From an uncultured Bacteroidia bacterium (lineage in GTDB: Bacteria; Bacteroidota; Bacteroidia; Bacteroidales; Prolixibacteraceae), in assembly GCA_903927965.1 (NCBI GenBank), contig CAIYPA010000104.1, positions 1 through 64,000 of the forward strand: 64,000 nt of DNA, given 5' to 3'. The position numbers and the translations under genes were made by a program. Position 1 is the stretch's first letter. Each line of letters starts with the position of its first letter. The notes beneath the pieces are model-generated. The model saw nothing but the letters and a program-made list of their open reading frames with translations. It was not told the origin of the DNA and searched no databases. Positions 42,603-52,665 of this stretch are shown piece after piece.

Positions 42603-43142
42603 ATGGAGCCACTTGATATTATTGCAAAATACTATAAACCAAGGTCTAAGGCATATAAAATATTGGTATGCCATAGTAGTTTGGTCGCTGAAAAAGCTTT
42701 GAAAATTGCACAAAACCATAAAGAGTTCCTTCCCGATCTGGTATTCATGGAGGAAGCAGCAATGTTGCACGACATCGGAATTTTCAGGACAAATGCCCCT
42801 GACCTTTTGTGCTTTGGCGAATATCCCTATTTATGCCATGGTTACCTTGGCTGCGAACTTCTTGTAGAAGAGGGATATCCAGATCATGGTCTGGTCTGCG
42901 AGCGGCATACAGGCGTCGGAATTACAGTCGAAGAGATCATTGCCAACAAACTTCCACTTCCTCTCCGCGATTATTTACCAGTTTCGGTCGAAGAGCAGAT
43001 CATCTGTTTTGCGGACAAGTTTTTTTCAAAAAGCGGTGACATCAATCATGAAAAATCGGTCAGCGAAATCAGGAAATCGATGGAAAAATATGGGAAAAGC
43101 AGCGTGACCAGGTTTGACGAATGGTGTGACATATTTTTATAA
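42603..43142 (+). CDS. HD-domain phosphohydrolase
   Basis: A 179-residue HD-superfamily protein. The metal-binding motif is AAMLHDIGIFRT near residue 57 (His-Asp pair), with CHGYLGCELLVEEGYPDHG supplying a further His and CERHTG another, as in the small HDIG-type phosphohydrolases. It may act on nucleotides or phosphorylated metabolites; the substrate is unknown. It lies 24 nt before the potA gene, so it may be co-transcribed with the polyamine transport genes. Confidence 0.88.
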   Translation: MEPLDIIAKYYKPRSKAYKILVCHSSLVAEKALKIAQNHKEFLPDLVFMEEAAMLHDIGIFRTNAPDLLCFGEYPYLCHGYLGCELLVEEGYPDHGLVCERHTGVGITVEEIIANKLPLPLRDYLPVSVEEQIICFADKFFSKSGDINHEKSVSEIRKSMEKYGKSSVTRFDEWCDIFL

Positions 43143-43166
43143 CATACATTTAATTGAAATACTTCC

Positions 43167-44555
43167 ATGCAAAATTCTGAAAGCATAATTGATATCGGGC
43201 ACGTGTCGAAATATTTTGGTGAAAAGGCTGCCCTCGATGATGTAAGTTTTACGGTCCGAAAAGGGGAATTTGTGACCATCCTTGGACCTTCCGGTTGTGG
43301 AAAGACAACACTTCTTCGGTTGATAGCCGGATTTTTAACAGTTACCGAAGGATCGATTTCGATTGCAGGAACCGATGTAACGACAATACCGCCCTATCTA
43401 CGTCCCGTGAACACCGTATTTCAGAAATATGCACTTTTCCCCCATCTCAATGTGTTCAACAACATCGCTTTTGGTCTTAACCTGAAAAAACGGCCTTCTG
43501 ATGAGATAAAAAAGAGGGTGAACAAAGTTTTAAAAATGGTGGGCATGACCGATTATGAAGAGCGCGATGTTGACTCCCTTTCCGGAGGACAGCAACAACG
43601 TGTCGCCATTGCACGCGCAATTGTCAATGAACCAGAGGTACTGCTGCTTGATGAACCTTTGGCTGCCCTCGATCTGAAAATGAGGAAAGATATGCAAATG
43701 GAAATCAAGGCAATGCACAAAAAATTGGGCATTTCGTTTGTTTATGTCACCCACGACCAGGAGGAAGCCTTGACATTAAGTGATACAATTGTTGTGATGA
43801 GCGAAGGGAAAATTCAGCAAATGGGTACCCCAAAGGCCATTTATGACGAACCCGCCAATGCTTTTGTTGCTGACTTCATAGGAGAGAGCAATATTTTAAA
43901 TGGCATAATGATCGAAGACAACCTTGTATCCTTTGCAGGGCATCAATTCGAGTGTGTTGACAAAGGTTTTGAAAGCCAGGAGCCCGTAGATGTTGTTTTA
44001 AGGCCTGAGGATCTCTATATTTTCGATCCCTCGGAAGCAGCAATGTTGACCGGAAAGGTCACCTCTTCGATCTTTAAGGGTGTACACTACGAGATGGTTG
44101 TCCTGACAACAGAGGGTTATGAATTTATCATACAGGATTATCACTGTTTCGATGCGGGGAAAGATGTGGGGCTTCGGGTGAAACCTTCCGACATCCATGT
44201 GATGAAAAAAGAACGTTTGTTCAATACTTTTTCAGGAACAGTGGTTGATAAGGCACATGTAAGATTTCTGAACCAGGTTTTTGAATGTGCCGAAGCATCA
44301 TCATTTACTCTCGGCAGCACTGTATCAGTATATATTGATTTTAAGGATGTTGTTCTTTTCGATTACGAGGAAGATGGATTGTTTGGCGGCGATGTAAAAT
44401 TTATCCTTTACAAAGGGAACCATTATCACCTTACTGTTTCGACACATGGGAACGAAAATATCTATATTGACACCAACGATGTTTGGGATACCAGCGACCG
44501 TGTTGGGATAACCTTCGCTCCGGGATCCATCCACATAACCAATATCAATTCATAA
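43167..44555 (+). CDS. potA: Spermidine/putrescine ABC transporter ATPase with duplicated C-terminal domain
   Basis: PotA energises uptake of polyamines. Walker A is [11 protein letters not shown] (near 39), the signature [14 protein letters not shown] and Walker [13 protein letters not shown]. At 462 residues it is about 90 longer than E. coli PotA (378). The extra length is a second copy of the C-terminal regulatory (TOBE-type) domain: [20 protein letters not shown]...KPSDIHVM is echoed by [20 protein letters not shown]...APGSIHIT. Downstream potB, potC and potD follow without gaps. Confidence 0.94.
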   Translation: MQNSESIIDIGHVSKYFGEKAALDDVSFTVRKGEFVTILGPSGCGKTTLLRLIAGFLTVTEGSISIAGTDVTTIPPYLRPVNTVFQKYALFPHLNVFNNIAFGLNLKKRPSDEIKKRVNKVLKMVGMTDYEERDVDSLSGGQQQRVAIARAIVNEPEVLLLDEPLAALDLKMRKDMQMEIKAMHKKLGISFVYVTHDQEEALTLSDTIVVMSEGKIQQMGTPKAIYDEPANAFVADFIGESNILNGIMIEDNLVSFAGHQFECVDKGFESQEPVDVVLRPEDLYIFDPSEAAMLTGKVTSSIFKGVHYEMVVLTTEGYEFIIQDYHCFDAGKDVGLRVKPSDIHVMKKERLFNTFSGTVVDKAHVRFLNQVFECAEASSFTLGSTVSVYIDFKDVVLFDYEEDGLFGGDVKFILYKGNHYHLTVSTHGNENIYIDTNDVWDTSDRVGITFAPGSIHITNINS

Positions 44556-44557
44556 CC

Positions 44558-45358
44558 ATGGCACAACCCAAATTTCTGACATTGTTGAGCTTACGAAGGA
44601 ATTGGGCAATTCCTTACCTACTTTATCTCTTCGTTTTCGTGCTGATCCCATTGTTCCTGATCGTCATGTATGCCTTTATGGACACGGAAGGTACGGCAAC
44701 ATTGGCCAACTTCCGTAAGTTCTGGATGCAACCTGAAGCGCTAAACACATTCATCTATTCGGTTGGCATTGCATTGATTACTACATTTTTATGCCTGATA
44801 TTGGGTTTTCCTGCTGCTTATATACTAAGTAAAACAAACACCAGGGGCGCCCGGATCCTTATTCTGTTGTTTATACTTCCGATGTGGATCAACTTTCTGA
44901 TCCGTACCCTTGCCACAGTTGCACTTTTCGACTTCCTGAACCTTCCTCTTGGTCAGGGGGCATTGCTTTTCGGGATGGTTTACAATTTCCTTCCATTTAT
45001 GATCTATCCGATTTACAATGTATTGCAAAAGACCGATCAAAATTTGATCGAAGCAGCTCAGGACCTGGGCGCAAATCCACGACAGGTTTTTTTAAAAACA
45101 ATCGTTCCTTTGTCTGTTCCCGGGATCACGAGTGGTATCATGATGGTATTTATGCCTGTTATATCCACCTTTGCAATTGCAGAATTGCTTACGATCAACA
45201 ATATCAAGCTGTTTGGATCAACTCTACAGGAAAACATCTACAATGGTATGTGGAATTATGGCGCAGCGCTCTCATTGGTGATGTTGTTATTGATTGGTGT
45301 TACATCGCTTCTCGGAAGTGAAGGTGGTGCCAAATCAGAGGAAGGAGGACTGTTATGA
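44558..45358 (+). CDS. potB: Spermidine/putrescine ABC transporter permease
   Basis: A 266-residue inner membrane permease of the MetI/BinPdT type. It has about six membrane helices and the EAA loop EAAQDLGANPRQVFLKTIVP that contacts the ATPase. The ATG at 44558 (MAQPKFLTLLSLRR) is 2 nt past the potA stop; a longer in-frame version starting at 44483 would lie inside potA and is rejected. It overlaps potC by 4 nt. Confidence 0.93.
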   Translation: MAQPKFLTLLSLRRNWAIPYLLYLFVFVLIPLFLIVMYAFMDTEGTATLANFRKFWMQPEALNTFIYSVGIALITTFLCLILGFPAAYILSKTNTRGARILILLFILPMWINFLIRTLATVALFDFLNLPLGQGALLFGMVYNFLPFMIYPIYNVLQKTDQNLIEAAQDLGANPRQVFLKTIVPLSVPGITSGIMMVFMPVISTFAIAELLTINNIKLFGSTLQENIYNGMWNYGAALSLVMLLLIGVTSLLGSEGGAKSEEGGLL

Positions 45359-46143
45359 TGAAGCGAATATTTGCAGGCAGTTATCTTGGATTGTTGCTGG
45401 TTATGCTTTATGCTCCCATCCTGATCATTATCATCTTCTCGTTTACTGAAGCAAAAGTATTGGGCAACTGGACTGGTTTTTCCTTAAAACTCTACCGATC
45501 ATTACTTGTAACCGGAGTACACCATTCTTTGGCAAGCGCTTTATGGAACACATTGATAATAGGACTGATAGCTGCCTTTGTTTCGATGCTTTTGGGCACA
45601 ATGGCTGCCATTGGAATTTTTAACCTGCGCCCCAGGGCGCGAAAGGCTGTTCACCTCGTCAACAGTATTCCCGTTTTAAACCCCGATATTATAACCGCCA
45701 TATCACTTTTTCTTCTTTTCGTCAGTCTGGGAATATCGCAGGGAATGACGACAGTAATATTGGCACATATCTCATTTTGTACACCTTACGTGGTTTTAAG
45801 TGTGCTCCCAAGGTTAATCCGGATGAATGAAAACCTTTATGAGGCAGCCCTGGATCTTGGTGCAACCCCATTTCAGGCATTAAGGAAAATCATGTTGCCC
45901 GAACTAAAACCAGGGATGATCAGTGGCTTTATCCTGGCCTTCACCCTCTCGATCGATGATTTTGTTGTCACTTTGTTTACAATTGGAAATCAAGGGCTTG
46001 AAACATTATCAACTTATATTTATGCCGATGCGCGAAAGGGAGGGTTAACTCCTGAACTACGGCCCCTGTCAGCCATTATATTCATTTCCGTTTTACTGAT
46101 GTTGCTTGTGATCAACCGACGTGCAGCCAAAAATAAAAGCTAA
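45355..46143 (+). CDS. potC: Spermidine/putrescine ABC transporter permease
   Basis: A 262-residue permease paralogous to PotB, with six helices and an EAA loop (EAALDLGATPFQALRKIMLP). It opens MMKRIFAGSYLGLLLVMLYA; two adjacent ATG codons at 45355 and 45358 are possible starts. The SIDDFVVTLFT segment in the penultimate membrane region is typical of PotC. It ends 1 nt before the potD ATG region. Confidence 0.93.
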   Translation: MMKRIFAGSYLGLLLVMLYAPILIIIIFSFTEAKVLGNWTGFSLKLYRSLLVTGVHHSLASALWNTLIIGLIAAFVSMLLGTMAAIGIFNLRPRARKAVHLVNSIPVLNPDIITAISLFLLFVSLGISQGMTTVILAHISFCTPYVVLSVLPRLIRMNENLYEAALDLGATPFQALRKIMLPELKPGMISGFILAFTLSIDDFVVTLFTIGNQGLETLSTYIYADARKGGLTPELRPLSAIIFISVLLMLLVINRRAAKNKS

Positions 46144-46144
46144 A

Positions 46145-47512
46145 ATGACAAAGTTCAATCCATCCCTCCAAATAAAGCGCATCATCGTTTTTTTTGCCAT
46201 GTTGCCCATAATCTTGTTCATATTTGGTTGCAAACCATCGGATGAATCACGTGCCAAAGTACTTAAAATCTATAACTGGGCCGACTATATGAACGATACT
46301 GTACTCACCAATTTCCCAAAATGGTACAAAGAACAAACCGGTGAGGAGGTCCGAATTGTATATCAGGTTTTTGATATGAACGAGGTGATGTACACCAAAA
46401 TCGTACTCGGAAAAGAAGATTTTGACCTTGTTTGCCCTACACAAGCGGTCATCGAACGGATGATCAATAAAAAATTGATGCTCCCCATCAACAAGGACTT
46501 TGGCAAAACTAAAAATTATCTCTCCAATATTTCCCCCTTTATTCAAAAGCAGGTCAACACATTCAGTACCTCCGAAATCAATGCATCCGATTATGTGGTA
46601 TCCTATATGTGGGGAATTTCAGGTATCCTCTACAACAAAAGCCTCGTCAATAAAGAAGAGGTTAAATCGTGGAATTGCCTTTGGGACCCAAAAAATCAGG
46701 GTAAGGTGTTGATGAAAGACAGTTATTGGGATGCCTACAACATTTCCATCATCAGGGCAAGGAGCAATGAAATTGCGCAGGGCAGGACATCACTTTATTC
46801 GGCTGCAAATAACCACACCCAGGAAGATATCGCATTGGTCGAACAGCAGTTGAAAATGTTAAAACCTAACATTGCGGGTTGGGAGGCTGACTTTGGAAAG
46901 GAGATGATGACGAAAGGGAAGATCTGGATGAGTTATGCCTGGAGTGGCGATGCGGTCTGGGCAATCGAAGAAGCAGCATCGGTAAAAGTGGACCTGGGAT
47001 TTGAAGTACCCTACGAAGGGAGCAACGTCTGGTTCGATGGTTGGGTGATTCCTAAATATGCCAAGAACACCAAAGCCGCAAGTTATTTTCTCGACTACCT
47101 TTGCAGTCCTGAGGTTGCTCTCCTCAATATGGGAACAACCGGCTACACAAGTGTTATTGCCACTCCTGAGATCCTGGAAGCCCAGACTGACACCTCATTG
47201 ACAAAACCTGTAAATGTCAGTTATTTTTTTGGTACGGGTGCTCGCAGTGTCATGATCAACCCTATTCAATATCCTGATAGTATTGTTATTAACAGATGTG
47301 CGATTATTCATGATTTTCTTGATAAAAACGAAATCGTGTTGGAGATGTGGAGCCGGGCAAAGGGTGATAACTTGAATCGGACTGCTGCAATCCTTATTTT
47401 TACATTTTTTCTTGCCCTCACAATATGGATCACCTATCGTAGATTCTCCCGTTATGTCATAAAACGACATCACAGGCAATGGGCAAACCGGAAGAGTAAA
47501 ACAATTATTTGA
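46145..47512 (+). CDS. potD: Spermidine/putrescine-binding protein with C-terminal membrane helix
   Basis: A 455-residue substrate-binding protein. The N-terminus ends a hydrophobic stretch with IFGCKPSD, a lipobox-like Cys, and is followed by LKIYNWADYMNDTVL, the PotD/PotF opening (YNWxDY). Ligand-pocket segments such as SYMWGISGILYNKSLV and WMSYAWSGDAVWAIEEA are conserved. The extra tail LIFTFFLALTIWITYRRFSR (~415-435) is a membrane helix that normal PotD lacks, so the protein may be held to the inner membrane at both ends. The ATG at 46145 is chosen over a GTG at 46121 inside potC. Confidence 0.92.
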   Translation: MTKFNPSLQIKRIIVFFAMLPIILFIFGCKPSDESRAKVLKIYNWADYMNDTVLTNFPKWYKEQTGEEVRIVYQVFDMNEVMYTKIVLGKEDFDLVCPTQAVIERMINKKLMLPINKDFGKTKNYLSNISPFIQKQVNTFSTSEINASDYVVSYMWGISGILYNKSLVNKEEVKSWNCLWDPKNQGKVLMKDSYWDAYNISIIRARSNEIAQGRTSLYSAANNHTQEDIALVEQQLKMLKPNIAGWEADFGKEMMTKGKIWMSYAWSGDAVWAIEEAASVKVDLGFEVPYEGSNVWFDGWVIPKYAKNTKAASYFLDYLCSPEVALLNMGTTGYTSVIATPEILEAQTDTSLTKPVNVSYFFGTGARSVMINPIQYPDSIVINRCAIIHDFLDKNEIVLEMWSRAKGDNLNRTAAILIFTFFLALTIWITYRRFSRYVIKRHHRQWANRKSKTII

Positions 47513-47564
47513 TGGTTTTTCAGATGGATGTCGATTAATTTTGAATGAACATAAAGTGAACGAA

Positions 47565-48563
47565 ATGAAAAGGATTAAAATGCTTGTTCTTTTGGCCCTG
47601 ATTATTTCAGGTTGCAGCGAAGGAAAAAAATTCGATCTAGTAAAAGAACAGAAAGCCCTTCAAGGTAAAGCCAATAGTATAAACACGGATTTCATGCGGA
47701 TCAGGATGGAAGTCGATTCACTGGCTAAAGAAATTGTTAAACTCTATGAAGAACAGGATAAGGTCCTTCCTGGAATTGATACTCGAAAATATCAACTTGC
47801 CAGTAACGGGGTTTTCACTAAACCTGTGGATGATGGTGGTTCTGCGATTTTTGTATCGGGATATTACCCGATTAACGAAACGATTAAAAAGGCTGTCTAT
47901 TTCACAGAGCCTATCGACACTGCTTTTAAAGCCCTTGTAAAGAAATACCCTGAAATAGTACAAGTTTATTATAACGATGCAAATTCAATGAACAGGATAT
48001 TTCCTTTTTTTGATGTATTGGCCCAATATGAGGCAAAAATGGATATCCCAAGTTTCAATTTCTACTATATGGCCGATGAAAAACACAATCCGGCACGAAA
48101 GGCATTGTGGCTTGGGGAACCTTATGTCGATCCTGCAGGTCGTGGCTGGATGGTATCGGCAATTGCTCCGGTTTACTTTAAGGGCAAGCTTGCAGGTGTG
48201 CCCGGTATTGATGTGACAATAAACAGGATAACTAAAAGATACATACTTGACAATCAGGAAAATATGACCATGATAATAGACAACAGCGGCAATATTGTCA
48301 CTGCCCAGGAAATGGCCATCAACATTTTGTCGTTCCCGCCATTATTTGAGCACAAATACATTGAGACCATCAAGCAGGATACCTATCAAAAGGAGACCTT
48401 TAACCTGGCATTAAGCAAGAATATTCAAGTCAGGAACATTGCCGATCAAATACTGACAAAACAAAAAGAATTGATCGAAGTTGAAATTAACAATGAAAAA
48501 ATCACCATTATTGCATCGTTTATTCCTGAGTTGAATTGGCACCTTTTGGAAATTCTAAAATGA
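47565..48563 (+). CDS. Lipoprotein with a Cache-like sensor domain
   Basis: A 332-residue lipoprotein ([20 protein letters not shown], lipobox ISGC). After a helical stretch comes a region resembling the extracytoplasmic double-Cache domain of chemoreceptors and kinases: [39 protein letters not shown] and [13 protein letters not shown] are characteristic. It has no output domain, so it should relay binding to another protein, plausibly the kinase that overlaps its stop codon. An upstream TTG would add 8 residues; the ATG at 47565 gives a normal lipoprotein signal. Confidence 0.8.
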   Translation: MKRIKMLVLLALIISGCSEGKKFDLVKEQKALQGKANSINTDFMRIRMEVDSLAKEIVKLYEEQDKVLPGIDTRKYQLASNGVFTKPVDDGGSAIFVSGYYPINETIKKAVYFTEPIDTAFKALVKKYPEIVQVYYNDANSMNRIFPFFDVLAQYEAKMDIPSFNFYYMADEKHNPARKALWLGEPYVDPAGRGWMVSAIAPVYFKGKLAGVPGIDVTINRITKRYILDNQENMTMIIDNSGNIVTAQEMAINILSFPPLFEHKYIETIKQDTYQKETFNLALSKNIQVRNIADQILTKQKELIEVEINNEKITIIASFIPELNWHLLEILK

Positions 48564-51514
48564 AAAAAAGATCCTATTTCCTGATTTTTTTGATGTCCGT
48601 TTTCATTGGCCTAGCGATAAGGCAATATATCATCCATAATCGCCAGCAACAAAGGGAAACAGCCGAATTCATTTACAAACAGATTATTTTATGTGGAAAA
48701 AATATAGAGGATGCCTGTTATGATTTTGAGGAATCGGTGAAATTTGAATTTTCCAACCGTGAATTGCAATATTTTTTCAATTCCGGACCAAATCCCAACA
48801 ACTATCAAACTCACAGCCAATATGTTGATAGTGAAATTAAAAGAATCAGGCGTTTCTATTCCCACCATCAGGAGTTAATTTCAAAAATTACAGTGTATAA
48901 CACTACCCATTTTAGCAGTTTCGAACGCAACGAGGAAAATTATTTCAAAGTTTTGCCCCCACAGCCATTTGCTCAGGAGGTCAAATTATCCAACCAGACT
49001 CTGGTCAAAGAGATAAACGGGCAACTTACATTCATACAACCCATCAAAAATAACGAGGGTATCCTGGTGGCCAACATTAAACTTGAACTTAAAATTTCTG
49101 ATTTCTTATCTTTTCATTTTGATAAATTTTACATCGGTAAGAACTCCTGGTATTGGGCCATAGATACTACCGGAACTATACTGATCCATAAATATAGTGA
49201 GCAGGTAGCACCAGGCAATTTTATTCTTGATCAGGATGGTACATTCAGCCAGAATTTAAAAGAGAACCTTTTAACCTCCATACAGCATACCATCCACACT
49301 TCGAAAGACATCAATGCCTATACAGTTTTTTATCCTGTCAATATTCTTGGAAAACACATTGGCATTGGTTTTTCTATCGATACCGATTCACTTTGGAAGA
49401 TCCAACATGAATCAAACTTTGCAATTTTTGTTTACTTTTTGGTAATCATTGTTTGTATCATTGCCTTGTTTTCCATCATAATCAGACAAATGGTGGCTGC
49501 AAGAAAACACCTCGAATCGACTGATAAACTGCTGCGTACTGCAAATCAGGCCTCGGAAGTATTGTTGACCGACCCCGATTTCAGCAGTTCAATACACAAT
49601 TTTCTAAAAATGACAGCCAATGCATTGGGATACCACAGGGCATATATTGTCGAATTCGATCAAACGATTAATACAGAAACATTTACATTAAAACATGAAT
49701 GGTATGACAATCAGCTTTTACAACCCATTGCGGGATTAATCCCAGAAGCGATGAATGGTGTTGAAACCAATATCTTCCATGATCTTATAAACGATATCAG
49801 CCAGGGAAAACACGTAAGGATTAATATTGCTGATTGTACCAATCAAATCAAACCATTCATGCTTCAGTTAGGTTGCAAGGCGAGTATTAACCTTTCGACC
49901 TATTACGAAGACAACACCCATACGATTATTGGGTTTGCCGATTGCGTTCAAAACAGAAAATGGGAAACCTACGAAGATGCATTGTTTGAGAATTTTGCAA
50001 ACGCCATTGGTGGGGCATTATCAATTCAAAAGAAAAAAGACGAGTTGATCAGGGCAAAGGACCTGGCTGAAACTGCAAATAAAACCAAATCGGAATTCAT
50101 TGCAAATATGAGCCACGAAATAAGGACACCGATGAATTCGATCCTAGGTTTCAGTGAAGTGATGCTCAATACCACGCATGACGAAAAACAAAAAAATTAC
50201 CTAAAAACAATCCTTGAAAGTGGCAGGACACTGCTTTCACTGATCAACGATATCCTTGATTTGTCAAAAATAGAAGCCGGTAAAATGGAAATTTCACCCG
50301 AACCTACCGACCTCAGGTTGATAACCAACGAAATAGCATTATTATTTAAACATAAAATGAGGGAAAAAAATCTCGAATTATTAATTGAGATCGATAAGGA
50401 CTTCCCTCGGGCTGTAATGATCGATGAGATGCGTTTAAGACAAATATTGCTCAACCTGATGGGAAATGCAGTGAAATTCACCCATTTTGGCTATGTAAAA
50501 TTAAAGGTCGAAACACTAAGGAATGAAAATGGAATTTTAGATTTTGAATTGTCAGTAATTGATACAGGTATTGGGATTCCGGAAAAGGATCACCAACGTA
50601 TTTTTGATTCATTTATACAGCAATCGGGACAAGACTCCAGAAAATATGGTGGCACGGGTCTCGGTTTGACCATATGCCTGCGGTTATGTGAATTGATGCA
50701 TGGCCAGATAAGGCTCGACAGCAAACCCGGTTTGGGGAGCAATTTTACCGTTACATTCAGAAATATAAAACAATCGGATATCCATTCCGAAAACGAAGGG
50801 GAATACTTTTGGAGAGGGGATAAATTCATTTTTAAAGGTTCAAAAATTCTGATAGTTGATGACGTGACACAAAACAGGAACCTCGTGCTTACTTTCCTCA
50901 GCAAATTTGAACTTGACCTATTTGAGGCTGAAAATGGGGAAATGGCAATCGAAATGGCAAAGGCTTGCTTACCTGACCTCATCCTGATGGACATCCGGAT
51001 GCCTGTACTAGATGGCTTTGAAGCCGCTAAAATTCTTAAAAACAATAAATTAACTGCAAATATTCCAATTATTGCCCTAACAGCATCCACCCTTCAAAGT
51101 GAGATGGACAGGATAAATTCATTATTTGATGGGTATTTAAGCAAACCTGTCCTTCAAAAAACTGTAATCAACGAATTGATCAAATATCTACCCTTTGAAA
51201 AAGCCAATGAATCAGGCGTATCCCACCAACTGGAAGATAATTCTTTCCTGGAAGAACCTTCGGTGCTAAGTGAAGAATTAATAGTTGAATTTAATGAACT
51301 GTTTTTTGATGAAATAAAAAGACAAACCGATTTTATTATCATTGATTCACTGAATGTTCTTGCAAACAAATTGAATTTTTTCGCAAATAAGCAATCAATC
51401 AATCAGTTAATTAAATTGAGCAACGAATTGAACAAAAATATCGAAGCTTTTGATTTTGACAACATTCAGTATAGCCTGACATCAATCATGAAAATGTTTA
51501 ACAAAAAAATATGA
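48560..51514 (+). CDS. Hybrid sensor histidine kinase (Cache-like, GAF, HisKA, HATPase, REC)
   Basis: A 984-residue hybrid kinase. TM1 is near residues 5-20, a periplasmic sensor follows ([19 protein letters not shown] is Cache-like), TM2 near 286-310 ([20 protein letters not shown]), a GAF-like domain about 350-500, HisKA with [19 protein letters not shown] (His near 519), HATPase with [11 protein letters not shown] and [13 protein letters not shown], and a receiver domain with [12 protein letters not shown] and the phospho-Asp in [13 protein letters not shown] (near 810). A helical tail of ~100 residues ends the protein. Start ATG at 48560 overlaps the lipoprotein stop. Confidence 0.93.
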   Translation: MKKRSYFLIFLMSVFIGLAIRQYIIHNRQQQRETAEFIYKQIILCGKNIEDACYDFEESVKFEFSNRELQYFFNSGPNPNNYQTHSQYVDSEIKRIRRFYSHHQELISKITVYNTTHFSSFERNEENYFKVLPPQPFAQEVKLSNQTLVKEINGQLTFIQPIKNNEGILVANIKLELKISDFLSFHFDKFYIGKNSWYWAIDTTGTILIHKYSEQVAPGNFILDQDGTFSQNLKENLLTSIQHTIHTSKDINAYTVFYPVNILGKHIGIGFSIDTDSLWKIQHESNFAIFVYFLVIIVCIIALFSIIIRQMVAARKHLESTDKLLRTANQASEVLLTDPDFSSSIHNFLKMTANALGYHRAYIVEFDQTINTETFTLKHEWYDNQLLQPIAGLIPEAMNGVETNIFHDLINDISQGKHVRINIADCTNQIKPFMLQLGCKASINLSTYYEDNTHTIIGFADCVQNRKWETYEDALFENFANAIGGALSIQKKKDELIRAKDLAETANKTKSEFIANMSHEIRTPMNSILGFSEVMLNTTHDEKQKNYLKTILESGRTLLSLINDILDLSKIEAGKMEISPEPTDLRLITNEIALLFKHKMREKNLELLIEIDKDFPRAVMIDEMRLRQILLNLMGNAVKFTHFGYVKLKVETLRNENGILDFELSVIDTGIGIPEKDHQRIFDSFIQQSGQDSRKYGGTGLGLTICLRLCELMHGQIRLDSKPGLGSNFTVTFRNIKQSDIHSENEGEYFWRGDKFIFKGSKILIVDDVTQNRNLVLTFLSKFELDLFEAENGEMAIEMAKACLPDLILMDIRMPVLDGFEAAKILKNNKLTANIPIIALTASTLQSEMDRINSLFDGYLSKPVLQKTVINELIKYLPFEKANESGVSHQLEDNSFLEEPSVLSEELIVEFNELFFDEIKRQTDFIIIDSLNVLANKLNFFANKQSINQLIKLSNELNKNIEAFDFDNIQYSLTSIMKMFNKKI

Positions 51515-52629
51515 TGACCGCAAGTTACAAAAAAAAGGATAATGGTAAGGATGTGATTCTTATTATTGACGACCAACCAATTAATTTAAAAGTTGCAGCA
51601 AGTGTACTTAGCGAGGAATATACCCTGAGCATTGCAAACAATGGTAAGAACGCATTGAAACTCCTTGAAATAGGGACTCCTGACCTTATTCTGCTTGATG
51701 TTATGATGCCTGAAATGGATGGTTTCGAAGTTTGCAAAATCATCAAGGAAAATGAAAAGATGAAAGATATTCCGATCATCTTTCTCACAGCCAAGACCGA
51801 TATCAAAGACATAATCAAAGGATTTGAATACGGGGCTGTCGATTACATTACCAAACCGTTCCATCCGACAGAAGTCAAGGTCAGGGTAAAAAATCACCTT
51901 AACCTGTATCACGCAAAAAACGAAATCAAAAAAATAAACAGTGAAAAAGATAAATTTTTCTCAATTATTGCCCATGATCTGAGAAGTCCGCTTGCCAGTA
52001 TCAGTGGTTTATGCGAACTGTTGATCATGATGGTTCAGTCCAATAATTCAGATGGGCTGATCGAATATGCGGAATTGATCCATCAGGCATCAAAGAAATC
52101 AATCGACCTGCTATCAAACCTGATGACCTGGGCACTTGCCCAAACCGGAACGATTGATTTTAAACCGGAACCTGTCCGGATTGCTGAACTTTTAAATGAA
52201 AACCAGTTGCTTTATTTTGAAGTGGCATCACAAAAGTCGATTGCATTAAATATTACAAAATCAATTGATACTGAATTATTTGTCGATAAAGCAATGATCA
52301 ATACTGTTTTAAGGAATCTGATCAACAATGCGATAAAGTTTACCTACCCAAATGGGAAAATTGAGCTGCGGCTGGAACTGAATGACCAGGTTGTAACGGT
52401 TACGGTTAGCGATAATGGGATTGGAATGAAACCTGAGTTGATTCAGGATCTGTTTAAACTTGATAAAAAAACAGGGAGGCCTGGCACCAACGGTGAAAGC
52501 AGTACAGGTCTGGGGTTATTGCTTTGCAAAGAATTTATCGAAATGCACGGTGGAGAAATATGGGTTGAAAGCGAATTTGGGAACGGTTGTAGTTTTCATT
52601 TTACTGTCCCAATGAAACTGAATTCCTGA
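51511..52629 (+). CDS. Receiver-histidine kinase protein (REC-HisKA-HATPase)
   Basis: A 372-residue protein with an N-terminal receiver ([18 protein letters not shown]; phospho-Asp in [13 protein letters not shown] near residue 63; [20 protein letters not shown]) followed by HisKA ([19 protein letters not shown], His near 155) and HATPase ([24 protein letters not shown]). It overlaps the hybrid kinase stop by 4 nt, so it probably receives phosphate from it. Its HisKA closely resembles those of the two kinases at 9.6-14.9 kb. No DNA-binding output domain is present. Confidence 0.93.
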   Translation: MMTASYKKKDNGKDVILIIDDQPINLKVAASVLSEEYTLSIANNGKNALKLLEIGTPDLILLDVMMPEMDGFEVCKIIKENEKMKDIPIIFLTAKTDIKDIIKGFEYGAVDYITKPFHPTEVKVRVKNHLNLYHAKNEIKKINSEKDKFFSIIAHDLRSPLASISGLCELLIMMVQSNNSDGLIEYAELIHQASKKSIDLLSNLMTWALAQTGTIDFKPEPVRIAELLNENQLLYFEVASQKSIALNITKSIDTELFVDKAMINTVLRNLINNAIKFTYPNGKIELRLELNDQVVTVTVSDNGIGMKPELIQDLFKLDKKTGRPGTNGESSTGLGLLLCKEFIEMHGGEIWVESEFGNGCSFHFTVPMKLNS

Positions 52630-52665
52630 ATCAGAAATTTGAATGGTTTGATTTAGAATTTATTA

